45,536 bases of DNA from Paraburkholderia sp. (GTDB lineage: Bacteria; Pseudomonadota; Gammaproteobacteria; Burkholderiales; Burkholderiaceae): positions 1 through 45,536 of the forward strand of contig SCRN01000046.1 of the NCBI GenBank assembly GCA_004322045.1, read 5' to 3'. Both the position numbers and the translations under genes were made by a program. A model generated the notes under the pieces. That model did no database searches, had not been told where the DNA came from, and saw only the letters and a program-made list of their open reading frames with translations. Shown here piece after piece: positions 33,398 through 42,742 of the stretch (the first letter of the stretch is position 1; each line of letters starts with the position of its first letter).

Positions 33398-34411
33398 ATG
33401 CACCCGATGTCGCGGAAAATCCGCACTTTCGCTCTCGCTTCCGCTGTTCTGTTCGGCTTGGCCGCGCATGATGCCATGGCTGCCGATACCGGCAAAATCA
33501 CCATCATGGTGGGGGGCATCACCAAGCTCATCTATTTGCCGGCGAAGCTGACCGAACAGCTTGGCTACTTCAAGGATGAAGGGCTCGATGTCGAATTGCT
33601 GTCGCAGCCGGCGGGCGTCGACGCTGAAAACGAACTGCTCGCGGGCGCCGTGCAAGCCGTGGTCGGCTTCTACGATCACACCATCGATCTGCAGACGAAG
33701 GGCAAGGACGTCAAAGCGATCGTCGTTTTCGGTCAAGTGCCGGGCGAAGTCGAGATGGTGTCGACCAAGGCGGCCGATTCGCTCAAATCGATGGCCGACG
33801 TGAAGGGCAAGACGCTGGGCGTGACGGGCCTGGGTTCCTCCACCAGTTTCCTCACGCAATATCTCGCGAGCGTGCATGGCATTGCCTCGTCGCAATACAC
33901 GATGCTGCCCGTGGGCGCCGATGCGAGCTTCATCGCCGCGGTCAAGCAGTCGCGCATCGATGCGGGCATGACGACCGAGCCGACGGTATCGAAGCTGCTC
34001 GCAACGGGCGACGCGAAAGTGCTCGTCGATATGCGTTCGGTCGAAGGCACGAAGGCGGCGCTCGGCGGGACCTATCCGGCGTCGAGCCTCTACGTGCAGT
34101 CGGCGTGGGTCGATTCGCATAAGGCCGACGCCGCGAAGCTCGCCCATGCGTTCGTGCGCACGATGCAGTTCATCCATACGCACAGTGCGGAAGAGATCGC
34201 GGCCAAGATGCCGGCCGATTATCAGAAGGACAAGGCGCTCTACGTGGGCGCATTGAAGGCTTCGCTGCCGATGTACACCGTGGACGGCAAAATGCCGGCC
34301 GACGGCCCCGAAACGGTGCTGAAGGTGCTCTCGGGCTTCAACCCGGCGGTCAAGGGCAAGCACGTCGATCTGTTGAAAACGTACACGAACGAGTTCGTGG
34401 CCGCGAAGTAA
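33398..34411 (+). CDS. NitT/TauT-type ABC importer, periplasmic binding protein
   Basis: A 337-residue binding protein of the NMT1/SsuA family, which covers sulfonate, nitrate, thiamine-precursor and aromatic-acid binders. The signal peptide ends FGLAAHDAMAAD. ITIMVGGITKLIYLPAKLTEQLGYFKDEGLDVELL is the family's opening lobe. KGKTLGVTGLGSSTSFLTQYLA marks the ligand cleft, and the GMTTEPTVSKLLATGDAKVL region is conserved. GAGGAG precedes the ATG. It is followed by the ATPase and permease and then a two-component system, all on the same strand. The substrate is unknown. Confidence 0.9.
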   Translation: MHPMSRKIRTFALASAVLFGLAAHDAMAADTGKITIMVGGITKLIYLPAKLTEQLGYFKDEGLDVELLSQPAGVDAENELLAGAVQAVVGFYDHTIDLQTKGKDVKAIVVFGQVPGEVEMVSTKAADSLKSMADVKGKTLGVTGLGSSTSFLTQYLASVHGIASSQYTMLPVGADASFIAAVKQSRIDAGMTTEPTVSKLLATGDAKVLVDMRSVEGTKAALGGTYPASSLYVQSAWVDSHKADAAKLAHAFVRTMQFIHTHSAEEIAAKMPADYQKDKALYVGALKASLPMYTVDGKMPADGPETVLKVLSGFNPAVKGKHVDLLKTYTNEFVAAK

Positions 34412-34529
34412 GTATCAAGTATCGATCGGCCGCTCGGGTCTCGCCATCCGAGCGAGCGGATCGGAGTTTTCCCTGCCGTACCTGGGCGCCGCCGTTCGGG
34501 CGCCCACCCAAAATCGCTTGGATGCTTTG

Positions 34530-35327
34530 ATGAACCACGCTGCTTCCCAAGATGCACCCGTCATCGAGTTCGACTCGGTGTCGTGCCGCTTCATTTCTCC
34601 CGACGGCAAAGCGACGATCGCGCTGCGCGATTTCAGCATGTCCGTCGCCAAAGGCGAATTCATCGCCATCGTCGGGCCGACCGGCTGCGGCAAGTCGACG
34701 ACGCTCAGCATGATCACCGGTTTGCTCAAGCCGACCACCGGCAGCGTGCGCGTCATGGGCAATCCCGTTGCCGGCATCGATCCGCGCATCGGTTTCGTAT
34801 TTCAGGCCGACGCCGTGTTCCCGTGGCGCTCGGTGCTCGATAACGTCGCCGCCGGTCCGTTGTTCCGCGGGCGCTCCAAAGCCGCCGCCTATGAAGAGGC
34901 GAAAGACTGGCTGCGGCGCGTGGGCCTCGAGAAATTCGGCAATCACTATCCGCATCAATTGTCGGGCGGCATGCGCAAGCGCGTGGCGCTGGCGCAGACG
35001 TTCATCAACAAGCCGGAAATCCTGCTGATGGATGAACCGTTCTCCGCGCTCGATATGCAAACGCGCACGTTGATGCAGGACGAGCTGCTGCAACTGTGGT
35101 CCGCCAACCAGGGCTCGGTCGTGTTCGTCACGCACGATCTCGAAGAGGCGATTGCGCTTGCCGATCGCGTGTTCGTGCTCACCGCGCGCCCCGCCACGCT
35201 GAAAAAGGTTTATGAAATCGACCTTCCGCGACCGCGCATCACCTCGGAGATTCGCTACGAGCCCCGCTTCATCGAGCTTTCGCGCGATATTTGGCATGAC
35301 CTGCGCGAAGAAGTGCAAATCGCTTGA
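34530..35327 (+). CDS. NitT/TauT-type ABC importer, ATPase
   Basis: A 265-residue ABC ATPase of the SsuB/TauB type that energises the importer. Walker A GPTGCGKSTT lies near residue 50, LSGGMRKRVALAQTF near 150 is the signature, and LLMDEPFSALDMQTR near 172 is Walker B with the D-loop. The switch histidine is in FVTHDLEEAI. The ATG at 34530 is preferred to an in-frame TTG at 34518, although neither has a strong ribosome site. The permease gene starts 23 bp after the stop. The domain is of usual length. Confidence 0.92.
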   Translation: MNHAASQDAPVIEFDSVSCRFISPDGKATIALRDFSMSVAKGEFIAIVGPTGCGKSTTLSMITGLLKPTTGSVRVMGNPVAGIDPRIGFVFQADAVFPWRSVLDNVAAGPLFRGRSKAAAYEEAKDWLRRVGLEKFGNHYPHQLSGGMRKRVALAQTFINKPEILLMDEPFSALDMQTRTLMQDELLQLWSANQGSVVFVTHDLEEAIALADRVFVLTARPATLKKVYEIDLPRPRITSEIRYEPRFIELSRDIWHDLREEVQIA

Positions 35328-35350
35328 CCTGGAACACCGGAAAGACTGAG

Positions 35351-36223
35351 ATGGCTACTATGGCTACTACCTTCGAACAATCATCCCAAGCAAGCCTCGC
35401 CGATGCGTCGCTTGAAGAAGTGGAAAAAGCGGCACGGCGCAGGCTGGCCCAGCGCCGCGCGTTGATCATCGCCTTGCGCCTGCTCGTGCTCGTCGTATGG
35501 CTCGGCGGCTGGGAGGTCGCCGGACGGTTCAAATGGATCGATCCGTTCTTCTTCTCGATGCCCTCGCAGATCTTCGATCAGATCGTCGACTGGTTCGTGA
35601 ACGGCACCTCGCAAGGGCCGCTGCTCGTGCAGGTTTGGGTGACGCTCGAAGAGACGATGATCGGCTTTGCGATCGGCTCCGTCGCCGGCGTGATTTGCGG
35701 CGTCGTATTGGGGCGCAACAAGCTGCTGTCCGAGGTGTTCAGCCTCTACATTCAGATCGCCAATTCGATCCCGCGTGTCGTGCTCGGCTCCGTGTTCGTC
35801 ATCGCGCTGGGTTTGGGCATGGCCTCGAAGGTCGCGCTCGCCGTCGTCATGGTGTTCTTCGTCGTCTTCGGCAATGCATTCCAAGGGGTGCGCGAAGCCG
35901 ATCGTTATATGATCGCCAATGCGCAGATTCTCGGCGCATCGAAGCGGCAGTTGACGACGGCCGTCGTCATCCCGTCGGCGCTCTCCTGGATCTTGGCGAG
36001 CTTGCACGTAAGCTTCGGCTTCGCGCTCGTCGGGGCGGTCGTCGGCGAGTTCCTCGGCTCGAAGCAGGGTATCGGTCTCTTGATCTCGACGGCGCAGGGC
36101 GCGTTCAACGCGAGCGGTGTATTCGCGGCGATGATCGTGTTGGCTGTGGTCGCGTTGGCTACGGACTTCTTGCTGACCAGGTTGGAGAAGCGTTTGCTCA
36201 AATGGAGACCCGCCGCGTTCTGA
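35351..36223 (+). CDS. NitT/TauT-type ABC importer, permease
   Basis: A 290-residue inner-membrane protein with about six hydrophobic segments. The EAA-type coupling loop is NAQILGASKRQLTTAVVIPSALSWILASL, with the family's G-x-S placement. LVVWLGGWEVAGRFKWIDPFFFSMPSQ at the N-terminus and SFGFALVGAVVGEFLGSKQGIGLLI near the end are typical of SsuC/TauC proteins. The charged N-tail is cytoplasmic. The ATG at 35351 is chosen over an in-frame TTG at 35324 that overlaps the ATPase stop. It is followed 98 bp later by the sensor kinase gene. Confidence 0.9.
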   Translation: MATMATTFEQSSQASLADASLEEVEKAARRRLAQRRALIIALRLLVLVVWLGGWEVAGRFKWIDPFFFSMPSQIFDQIVDWFVNGTSQGPLLVQVWVTLEETMIGFAIGSVAGVICGVVLGRNKLLSEVFSLYIQIANSIPRVVLGSVFVIALGLGMASKVALAVVMVFFVVFGNAFQGVREADRYMIANAQILGASKRQLTTAVVIPSALSWILASLHVSFGFALVGAVVGEFLGSKQGIGLLISTAQGAFNASGVFAAMIVLAVVALATDFLLTRLEKRLLKWRPAAF

Positions 36224-36321
36224 GCGTCGTATCGCGCCGCTCAGGCGAGCCTGAGCCGGCCGGCTCGTGCGGCGCGCCGACGTCTTGCACGGGCCGAACT
36301 ACATGGACGGGGCGTAAATCG

Positions 36322-37695
36322 ATGATGCATAGTTTGCGCGCCCGCTTGCTTTGGTGGGTTCTGCTGCCGCTGGCGGCGTTCATGGTCGTCGCCGGACTGA
36401 TGGCGTACGGAGCCGCGCGTCAAACGGCCGATCTTCTGCAAGACAGCGTCCTGCTGGCTTCGGCACGGACGATCGGCGAGAATATCCAATGGAACAACGG
36501 CGAGTTGACCGCGAACATTCCGCCGGCGGCGCTCGAAATGTTCGAGTCGCCGTATCAGGACCACGTCTTCTATAAGGTCATTGCGGGCGGAGACAGGCTG
36601 CTCGGCGGTTCGCCCGAACTCCCGTTGCCGAGCGATTCGCGCGCGTCCTATCCCATCTTCTACGACACTACGCTCGATGGCCAATCGATTCGCGCGGTGG
36701 CATTCGAGCGCCAGCTCTACAATTCCGGCGAGGCATTGCGGGTCGTCGTCATTGTCGGAAAAACCCAAGCGTCCCGGCAGGGCATGCTGGTGCAACTGTG
36801 GCATCCGCAACTCGTGCGGCAGGGTTTGATGCTCATACTGGCGGTGCTGCTCGTGCTGATCGGCCTCACGAGCGAGCTGCGTCCGCTCATGAAGCTCAAA
36901 GAAGACGTGGCCGATCGCGATCCGATGGAACTCGATCCCGTTCGGGTCGCTCATCTGCCCACGGAACTGCGGCCTATCGTGGATGCGATTAACCAGTGCA
37001 TCGCTCGGCTCAAGCTTCATACGAGCACCCAGCGGCAGTTCATTGCCGACGCCGCACATCAATTGCGCACGCCGTTGACGCTGCTCGACACGCAAGTCGA
37101 ATGCGCGCGCCAATGTATCGACGACAAGCCCGCTTTGTCCGATGCGCTTGCGGGCATTCATCGCACGAGCCGCAAGATGACGGAAATCACGAATCAGTTG
37201 CTGCTGCTCGCACGGGCCGAGGCGGCGCCATCGCCCAACGTATCCGTCGATATGACCGAGGTCGTCTCATCGGTACTGGAAGAGCTGATCCTGGCCGCCC
37301 AGCGGCGCGACATCGATCTCGGCGCCGAGCTCGAAGGCGACTTGCGCGTCGCAGGCAACGAGCAGTTGTTGACGGCCCTCGTCGCCAATCTGGTCGACAA
37401 CGCGGTGCGATACACCCAAGAGGGCGGCGCGGTGACGGCCCGCTGCCGTCAGGAGAGCGAGCAGGTCGTGCTCGAAGTCGAGGACAACGGGCCGGGCATT
37501 CCGCCGGAGATGCGCGCCCATGTATTCGAGCGGTTCTATCGCGGGATGACGAACGTCGAGGGCACGGGCCTGGGCTTGTCGATCGTGCAGCGTATTGCGC
37601 AGTCGCACGGCGGCTCGGTCGCGGTGACGCCGGGAGCGGGGCGCGTGGGGCTTGTTGCAACGGTGCGCTTGCCCGCATGGAAGGAAAAGGATTGA
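36322..37695 (+). CDS. TctE-like sensor histidine kinase
   Basis: A 457-residue membrane kinase. Membrane helices flank a periplasmic 2CSK_N-type sensor domain (first helix about 5-33, second about 165-185). A short linker leads to a HisKA domain with the phospho-acceptor His246 in DAAHQLRTPLTLL. A HATPase_c domain follows, with LVANLVDNAVRYTQ (N-box), DNGPGIP and GTGLGLSIVQR (G-boxes). TctE-type kinases usually control tricarboxylate uptake systems, whereas here an ABC importer lies just upstream. The start is at one of two adjacent ATGs (36322 or 36325), with no strong ribosome site. The response-regulator gene starts four bases after the stop. Confidence 0.92.
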   Translation: MMHSLRARLLWWVLLPLAAFMVVAGLMAYGAARQTADLLQDSVLLASARTIGENIQWNNGELTANIPPAALEMFESPYQDHVFYKVIAGGDRLLGGSPELPLPSDSRASYPIFYDTTLDGQSIRAVAFERQLYNSGEALRVVVIVGKTQASRQGMLVQLWHPQLVRQGLMLILAVLLVLIGLTSELRPLMKLKEDVADRDPMELDPVRVAHLPTELRPIVDAINQCIARLKLHTSTQRQFIADAAHQLRTPLTLLDTQVECARQCIDDKPALSDALAGIHRTSRKMTEITNQLLLLARAEAAPSPNVSVDMTEVVSSVLEELILAAQRRDIDLGAELEGDLRVAGNEQLLTALVANLVDNAVRYTQEGGAVTARCRQESEQVVLEVEDNGPGIPPEMRAHVFERFYRGMTNVEGTGLGLSIVQRIAQSHGGSVAVTPGAGRVGLVATVRLPAWKEKD

Positions 37696-37699
37696 TGCG

Positions 37700-38374
37700 A
37701 TGAAGTTGCTGCTCGTGGAAGATAACGCCGAACTCTCGCATTGGATCGTCAATCTGCTGCAAGGTGAGAATTTCACGGTCGATTGCGTGCCGGACGGCGA
37801 AACGGCCGACGCAGTGCTGCGCACCGGTCATTACGACGTGATTTTGCTCGACATGCGCTTGCCGCGGATGAGCGGCAAGGACGTGCTGGCGCGTTTGCGA
37901 CGGCGCGGCGACAACGCGCCCGTCCTCATGCTGACGGCGCACGGGTCCATCGACGACAAAGTCGATTGCTTTAGCGCGGGCGCGGACGACTATGTCGTGA
38001 AGCCGTTCGATGCGCGCGAACTCATCGCACGCATCAAGGCGTTGATCAGACGGCAGGCGAGCGGCAAGTCCGTCTCGCTCGTGTGCGGCGATTTGCACTA
38101 CAACGCCAACACGCGCGAATTCAGTCATCAAGACACCCCGCTCGTATTGCGGCGGCGCGAGCATGCGATCCTCGAAGCGTTGATGCTCAAGCAAGGCAAG
38201 ACCGTATCGAAGACGGCGCTGATGGACAGTGTCTACAGCCTCGAAGACGAGCCTAGCGCCGATGCGATCGACATCTACATTCACCGGTTGCGTAAGCACT
38301 TGATTCATTCGACGGCGCAGATCATGACGCTGCGTGGCTTAGGCTACGTATTGAGGGCGAAGGACGGATCGTAA
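37700..38374 (+). CDS. OmpR-family response regulator (TctD/QseB-like)
   Basis: A 224-residue two-domain regulator. The receiver domain (about 1-115) has Asp51 as phospho-acceptor in VILLDMRLPRMSG, with acidic residues in LLVEDNAEL and the conserved LMLTAHG and YVVKPFDARELIARI. The C-terminal winged helix (about 125-220) ends HSTAQIMTLRGLGYVLRAKD, as in OmpR/PhoB regulators. It starts four bases after the kinase stop and is surely its partner. The likely targets are the upstream importer and perhaps the downstream porin, which has palindromic sequence before it. Confidence 0.93.
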   Translation: MKLLLVEDNAELSHWIVNLLQGENFTVDCVPDGETADAVLRTGHYDVILLDMRLPRMSGKDVLARLRRRGDNAPVLMLTAHGSIDDKVDCFSAGADDYVVKPFDARELIARIKALIRRQASGKSVSLVCGDLHYNANTREFSHQDTPLVLRRREHAILEALMLKQGKTVSKTALMDSVYSLEDEPSADAIDIYIHRLRKHLIHSTAQIMTLRGLGYVLRAKDGS

Positions 38375-38420
38375 CGGCTCACGTCGGTAGACATATGCCT
38401 TGAAATAGGTGGTTTACGTA

Positions 38421-38441
38421 TAAGTACTTAGTAGTCCTAAG
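38421..38441. promoter_or_regulatory. Overlapping palindromes upstream of the porin gene
   Basis: TAAGTACTTA (38421-38430) is a perfect palindrome, overlapped by a second inverted repeat CTTAG-TAGTC-CTAAG (38427-38441). They lie between the response-regulator stop and the porin start, about 130 bp before the latter. The AT-rich patch and symmetry suggest a promoter with a regulator site. The binding protein is unknown; the adjacent OmpR-type regulator is a candidate. Confidence 0.35.
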
Positions 38442-38572
38442 GATCCGCGAAAGGAGCGCGAAGGATAGCGACAGATACGATTCTCTCCATTGCGACGACG
38501 CAAAAAAAGTACGGCACGGTGGGCCGGCTTCGCGCAAAACAAAATTTCAACGCAGTAAGAGAGGAGACGATC

Positions 38573-39715
38573 TTGAAAAAGACGTATCGAACGTTGGCGC
38601 TGACGGCAGGCGCTTTGGTGGCAACGGGCGCGCATGCGCAATCGAGCGTGCAGCTCTATGGCCTTTTCGACATGAGCGCCATCGCCTACACGACGAATGC
38701 AAACGCGGCAGGCGATCACTTGGTTTCGATGGGCCACCCGGGCGACACGGGCGGTGAACCGTGGTTCAGCGGCAGCCGCTGGGGCATGCGCGGCGCCGAA
38801 GATATCGGTGGCGGCAACAAGATCATCTTCACGTTGGAGAGCGAGTTCGTCGGCACGAGCGGCATGGCCGAAGACGGCAGCCAGCTGTTCGATCGCGACG
38901 CTTGGGTAGGCCTCCAAAACGATACGATCGGCAAGGTGACGGTCGGCTTCCAGGACACGATCGCGAAGGATTTCTCGGGCCTTTACGGCGATCCCTACAC
39001 GAGCTCGCAGTTCTCGACGAAGGAAGGCGCCTACACCAACTCCAACAACTTCAAGCAAATGGTGTTCTACGCGGCGGGTCCGACCGGCACGCGTTCCACG
39101 AACAGCATTGCGTGGAAGAAGCTTTGGCACAACGGCATCTACGCAGCCGCGGGCTATCAGTTCAGCAACTCGACGCAATTCGCCACGGGATCGGGCTACC
39201 AGATGGCGCTCGGCTTCAACGGCCCGTCGTTCTCGGTGGGCGGCTTCTACGATCACACGAACAACGCGGGCTTCATCGATCAGACGTATTCGGTGGGCGG
39301 CAACTACCGTTTCGGCATCGGCAAGATCAACGCCGGCTACTTCCACTACACGGGCAAGCAGGGCGCGCTGCCCGATCGCGAGGACAACGCGTGGACGGTG
39401 TCGTTCAAGCTCGCGCCGCATGGTCCGATGGACTATGAGCTCGGCTATCAGCAGATGCACGTGAAGAACGCCGCGTACAACGCCGACGGCAACATCCCGA
39501 ATGCGAACTCGGGCCTCTTCGATCCGGCTGGGACGACGGTTCACAACGGCTACAAAGAGACGCTCTACGCCTCGACGTTCTATCACCTTTCGAAGCGCAC
39601 CGAGCTGTATCTGGCCGCCGACTACATGAAGCTGCATGGCGGTTACACGGTGGCAAATACGTTCGGCCACAGCAACCAACTCGAAGTCGCCACGGGTATC
39701 CGCACGCGCTTCTAA
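38573..39715 (+). CDS. Burkholderia-type general porin
   Basis: A 380-residue trimeric outer-membrane porin of the beta-proteobacterial OmpC/Gram-neg_porin family. It uses a TTG start, fixed by GAGGAG (38561-38566) seven bases upstream. The signal peptide (MKKTYRTLALTAGALVATGAHA) is cleaved before QSSVQLYGLFDMSA, the standard first strand. SRWGMRGAEDIGGGNKIIFTLESEF, DRDAWVGL and the C-terminal LEVATGIRTRF with its terminal Phe are diagnostic. It would allow diffusion of small anionic solutes. It follows the two-component genes by 198 bp and has a clear terminator. Confidence 0.94.
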   Translation: MKKTYRTLALTAGALVATGAHAQSSVQLYGLFDMSAIAYTTNANAAGDHLVSMGHPGDTGGEPWFSGSRWGMRGAEDIGGGNKIIFTLESEFVGTSGMAEDGSQLFDRDAWVGLQNDTIGKVTVGFQDTIAKDFSGLYGDPYTSSQFSTKEGAYTNSNNFKQMVFYAAGPTGTRSTNSIAWKKLWHNGIYAAAGYQFSNSTQFATGSGYQMALGFNGPSFSVGGFYDHTNNAGFIDQTYSVGGNYRFGIGKINAGYFHYTGKQGALPDREDNAWTVSFKLAPHGPMDYELGYQQMHVKNAAYNADGNIPNANSGLFDPAGTTVHNGYKETLYASTFYHLSKRTELYLAADYMKLHGGYTVANTFGHSNQLEVATGIRTRF

Positions 39716-39769
39716 TCGGTTTTTCCTCAACCTCCGCGACGACTAGCCGCGCTTTTCCGGCGGCCTCAG

Positions 39770-39805
39770 GCGGCGGCGAACCTGTTCGCCCGCCGCCGTT
39801 TTTTT
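39770..39805 (+). terminator. Rho-independent terminator after the porin gene
   Basis: A GC-rich stem (CGGCGGCGAAC pairing with GTTCGCCCGCCG, one bulge) ends in a run of seven Ts (39799-39805). It stands 54 bp after the porin stop and ends just before the chemoreceptor gene, whose ATG is at 39818. It is the clearest intrinsic terminator in the window. Confidence 0.85.
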
Positions 39806-39817
39806 GGGGAAGACAGC

Positions 39818-41443
39818 ATGGTCGGAATTGCCAACATTCGTGCCGCGCTGACCGCGACGGTCGTCGGCTACACGGGCGTGCTAGTGCTCGTCATTGCGGC
39901 CTCGGTCGCGGGACTGAGATCCGCCAATGCCGCGCTCGAAAAAATGTACAGCGGCGAGACGGCAGCACTGACGGCACTCGCCGACAGTACCGACAATCTT
40001 TTGCAGGCGCGTGTCGATCTCGGCAGCTACGAGACGCTCGTTGCCCAGGGCAAGCCGACGGCGCCCACGCTCGAGCGCGTGCATGCCACGCTTGCCGCGA
40101 GCGACCACGCGCTGGCCGCCTATGCCCAGTTGCCGGCCGCGAACGATACGGAAGCGTCGCTGGCCAATGCGTTGCGCGCGGCTCGCGGCACGCTGATCAA
40201 GCAGGTGATCGCGCCCGAGATCTCGGCGCTCGACCAGGACGACTTCGCTTCGTTTCGAATGATCGAGCGGCAGGCGCCGGAGGCGCTTTTTACGGACTAC
40301 AAGCAGGCGGCGCTGCAACTGATGAATTTTCAGGTGCAGGCGGAACGAACCCACTTCGCAGCGGCGCAGCGGCGCTTTCACGCTTTGCTGTGGCTCTTCG
40401 CCGTCGTCGGGCTCGCATCGGTCGCATTCGCCATGCTCGCACGAGGCTTTTTGCGCGCCGCAGTCATCAAGCCGATCGGCGTTGCCATCGATCATTTCGA
40501 GTGCATTGCAACGGGCGATTTGACGAGCACGATCGATGCCTCGCGCGGCGGCGAGATGGGCCGGTTGCTGGCGGGGCTCGCGCACATGCAGAGCAGCTTG
40601 GCGGCCGCGGTGACGCGGGTGCGTGAAGGGACGGCCGAAATCAAGCGCGGCGTGCATGAGATGGCCGACGGCAATGCCGATTTGTCCGCGCGGACGGAAC
40701 GCCAGGCTGCCGCGCTCCAAGAGGCCGCGGCGGGTCTCGAAGCGCTAACGGCGGCGGTTTCCCAAAACGCCCGCCATGCGCGCGACGCAAACGCGCTGGC
40801 GCAGACGGCATCCACTACCGCGCTGCGCGGCGGCGAGGTGGTGAGCGAAGTCGTCGAGGCGATTGCGGACATGTCGGCCGATTCCGAGCACATCGTCGAC
40901 ATCATCGGCGCCATCGAGGGCATAGCGTTCCAAACCAACATCCTCGCGCTCAATGCCGCCGTCGAGGCGGCGCGTGCCGGAGAGGGGGGGCGGGGATTCG
41001 CCGTCGTAGCCGGCGAGGTGCGCGCGCTCGCTCAGCGCTCGGCCGCCGCGGCCAAGGAGATTCGCGAGTTGATGACGACGTCGCTTGCCAAAGTGCAGGG
41101 CGGAACGCAACGGGCTGAACGCGCCCGGGCAACGATGGCGAACGTGGTCGAAGCGGCACGCGAAGTCACGCAAATCGTCTCCGAAATCAGTACGGCGTCG
41201 GCGCGCCAATCGACCGGCATCGAAGCCATCAATCTCACCGTGTCGCAGATGGAGCATACGACGCAGCAAAACGCCGCGCTCGTCGAACAGGCAGCAAGCG
41301 CGGCCGCTTCGCTCGAGGAGCAGGCGCGCATGCTCGATGAAACGGTGGCGGCATTCCGACTCCATGCGGATCGCCACGTTGCCGCGACGCCCGAGTCGAC
41401 GCGACCAAGCGGGTTCAAGATTCACTCGTTCAACCACGCATGA
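39818..41443 (+). CDS. Methyl-accepting chemotaxis protein
   Basis: A 541-residue inner-membrane chemoreceptor. Helix 1 spans about residues 10-32, a four-helix-bundle-type periplasmic domain about 33-188 and helix 2 about 190-212. A HAMP region follows ([21 protein letters not shown]). The signalling tip [49 protein letters not shown], with methylation helices around it, is well conserved. It would couple to CheA/CheW. No C-terminal CheR-docking pentapeptide is seen; the end is KIHSFNHA. The start follows the porin terminator by 12 bp, so its transcription probably comes from a promoter overlapping this region or from read-through. It overlaps the next gene by ATGA. Confidence 0.93.
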   Translation: MVGIANIRAALTATVVGYTGVLVLVIAASVAGLRSANAALEKMYSGETAALTALADSTDNLLQARVDLGSYETLVAQGKPTAPTLERVHATLAASDHALAAYAQLPAANDTEASLANALRAARGTLIKQVIAPEISALDQDDFASFRMIERQAPEALFTDYKQAALQLMNFQVQAERTHFAAAQRRFHALLWLFAVVGLASVAFAMLARGFLRAAVIKPIGVAIDHFECIATGDLTSTIDASRGGEMGRLLAGLAHMQSSLAAAVTRVREGTAEIKRGVHEMADGNADLSARTERQAAALQEAAAGLEALTAAVSQNARHARDANALAQTASTTALRGGEVVSEVVEAIADMSADSEHIVDIIGAIEGIAFQTNILALNAAVEAARAGEGGRGFAVVAGEVRALAQRSAAAAKEIRELMTTSLAKVQGGTQRAERARATMANVVEAAREVTQIVSEISTASARQSTGIEAINLTVSQMEHTTQQNAALVEQAASAAASLEEQARMLDETVAAFRLHADRHVAATPESTRPSGFKIHSFNHA

Positions 41444-41745
41444 GCACAATCGACCACCGACCTACGCGAACCAACACTCATAGAATCGTCGGCATGACAC
41501 GCGGCGGCAAGCCGTTTCGTCCGAGCGACTGGGCCGAGCGGCTCGCGGGGGTCATTACGCTGTTCGTCAAGGAGCGGCGCCCCGGCAGCAGCATCGCATC
41601 GACGTGGCTTGCCGTGCCGTTCGTCGACGGCGGCGCCCGATGCCTGAGCGTTTCCGGGGAACTCGCCGACATCTGCCCCGAAGCTTTCGAGTTCGTCATG
41701 CGGTTCGCCAAAGACAATGAACTCGTCGTCGAGTCGGACACATAA
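41440..41745 (+). CDS. DUF3579 family protein
   Basis: A 101-residue protein of unknown function resembling the DUF3579 family found mainly in beta-proteobacteria. [27 protein letters not shown] is the recognisable core; the tail is [22 protein letters not shown]. The start overlaps the chemoreceptor stop by ATGA, indicating translational coupling. No signal peptide or membrane segment is visible. The family assignment is from memory of its [10 protein letters not shown] motif. Confidence 0.75.
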   Translation: MSTIDHRPTRTNTHRIVGMTRGGKPFRPSDWAERLAGVITLFVKERRPGSSIASTWLAVPFVDGGARCLSVSGELADICPEAFEFVMRFAKDNELVVESDT

Positions 41746-41968
41746 CCGACTTCGACCGCTTAGCCCATCGTTTCATCCCCCCTCGGCCGCTCCACCCTAC
41801 ATCAACGATCGATATGCGACCTTCTATGCGGGTATGCGCAACGGTTGTTCATTGAGGCTTCTTTTTCTGCCAATCGTCGGCTTCCTGCTTGCCGCGAGTG
41901 GTTGCGGGACGGCAAACTGGCGTTTGCTCCGAGCCGTACCCTTCTTCCTACGAAAAAAAGAGGCATCG

Positions 41969-42601
41969 ATGCAACTCATTGGCATGATGGATTCCCCGTT
42001 CGTGCGCCGCGTAGCGGTTTCGATGGCGGTACTAGGGATGCCGTTCGAACACCGCCCCGTTTCGGTCTTCCGTCACTTCGACCAGTTTCGCGAGATCAAT
42101 CCGGTCGTCAAGGCGCCCACCTTCATCGACGATGACGGCACGCAATTGATCGACTCCACGCTGATCCTCGATTACCTCGACGAGAGCGTCGAGCCGCAGG
42201 CGCGTCTCATGCCGCAGGCGCGCCCGATTCGCCGGCAGGCGCTGCGCTTGATCGGGTTTGCGCTCGCCGCCAGCGAGAAGACGGTTCAGATCGCCTACGA
42301 GCGCAATTTGCGGCCCGAGGACAAGCAGCACGCACCGTGGCTGGAACGAGTGCAGCTGCAGTTGGCTGCCGCTTACGACACGCTGGAGGGCGATGTGGCC
42401 AGGCTCGCCGGCGCCGCGGGCGCCAACGGCTGGCTGTGCGGCGAGCGTCTGATGCAACCCGATATCACCGTGGCGGTGGCCTGGCGCTTCACGCAACACA
42501 TGCTGCCCGGGGCGATCGATCCACACCGCTATCCCGCGCTCGCGGCGCTGTCGGCGCGCGCCGAGGCTTTGCCGGCGTTCGTGGGCGCGCCCCTTCAATG
42601 A
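41969..42601 (+). CDS. Glutathione S-transferase family protein
   Basis: A 210-residue cytoplasmic protein. The N-terminal thioredoxin-like domain has MQLIGMMDSPFVRRVAVSMAVLG with the likely Ser/Cys-type active site near SPFVRR, KAPTFIDDDGTQLIDSTLILDYLDE for glutathione contact, and a helical C-terminal domain from about residue 85. It probably conjugates or reduces electrophiles with glutathione. AGAGG lies before the ATG at 41969. An upstream in-frame extension to 41717 overlaps the preceding gene and is rejected. It stands alone, with no operon partner. Confidence 0.88.
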   Translation: MQLIGMMDSPFVRRVAVSMAVLGMPFEHRPVSVFRHFDQFREINPVVKAPTFIDDDGTQLIDSTLILDYLDESVEPQARLMPQARPIRRQALRLIGFALAASEKTVQIAYERNLRPEDKQHAPWLERVQLQLAAAYDTLEGDVARLAGAAGANGWLCGERLMQPDITVAVAWRFTQHMLPGAIDPHRYPALAALSARAEALPAFVGAPLQ

Positions 42602-42742
42602 CGGCCGAGCGGCGATTGTTCGCTTCCAGCGACTTCTGACTTTCGATTTGGCGCATTTATCGGCGTCGCGCGGGTCCTTAGAATGACGCTCAGGTTGCAT
42701 GACGGGGCATAGGCTGCCCCGCTGCCAGCCGGGAGAGTCGCC

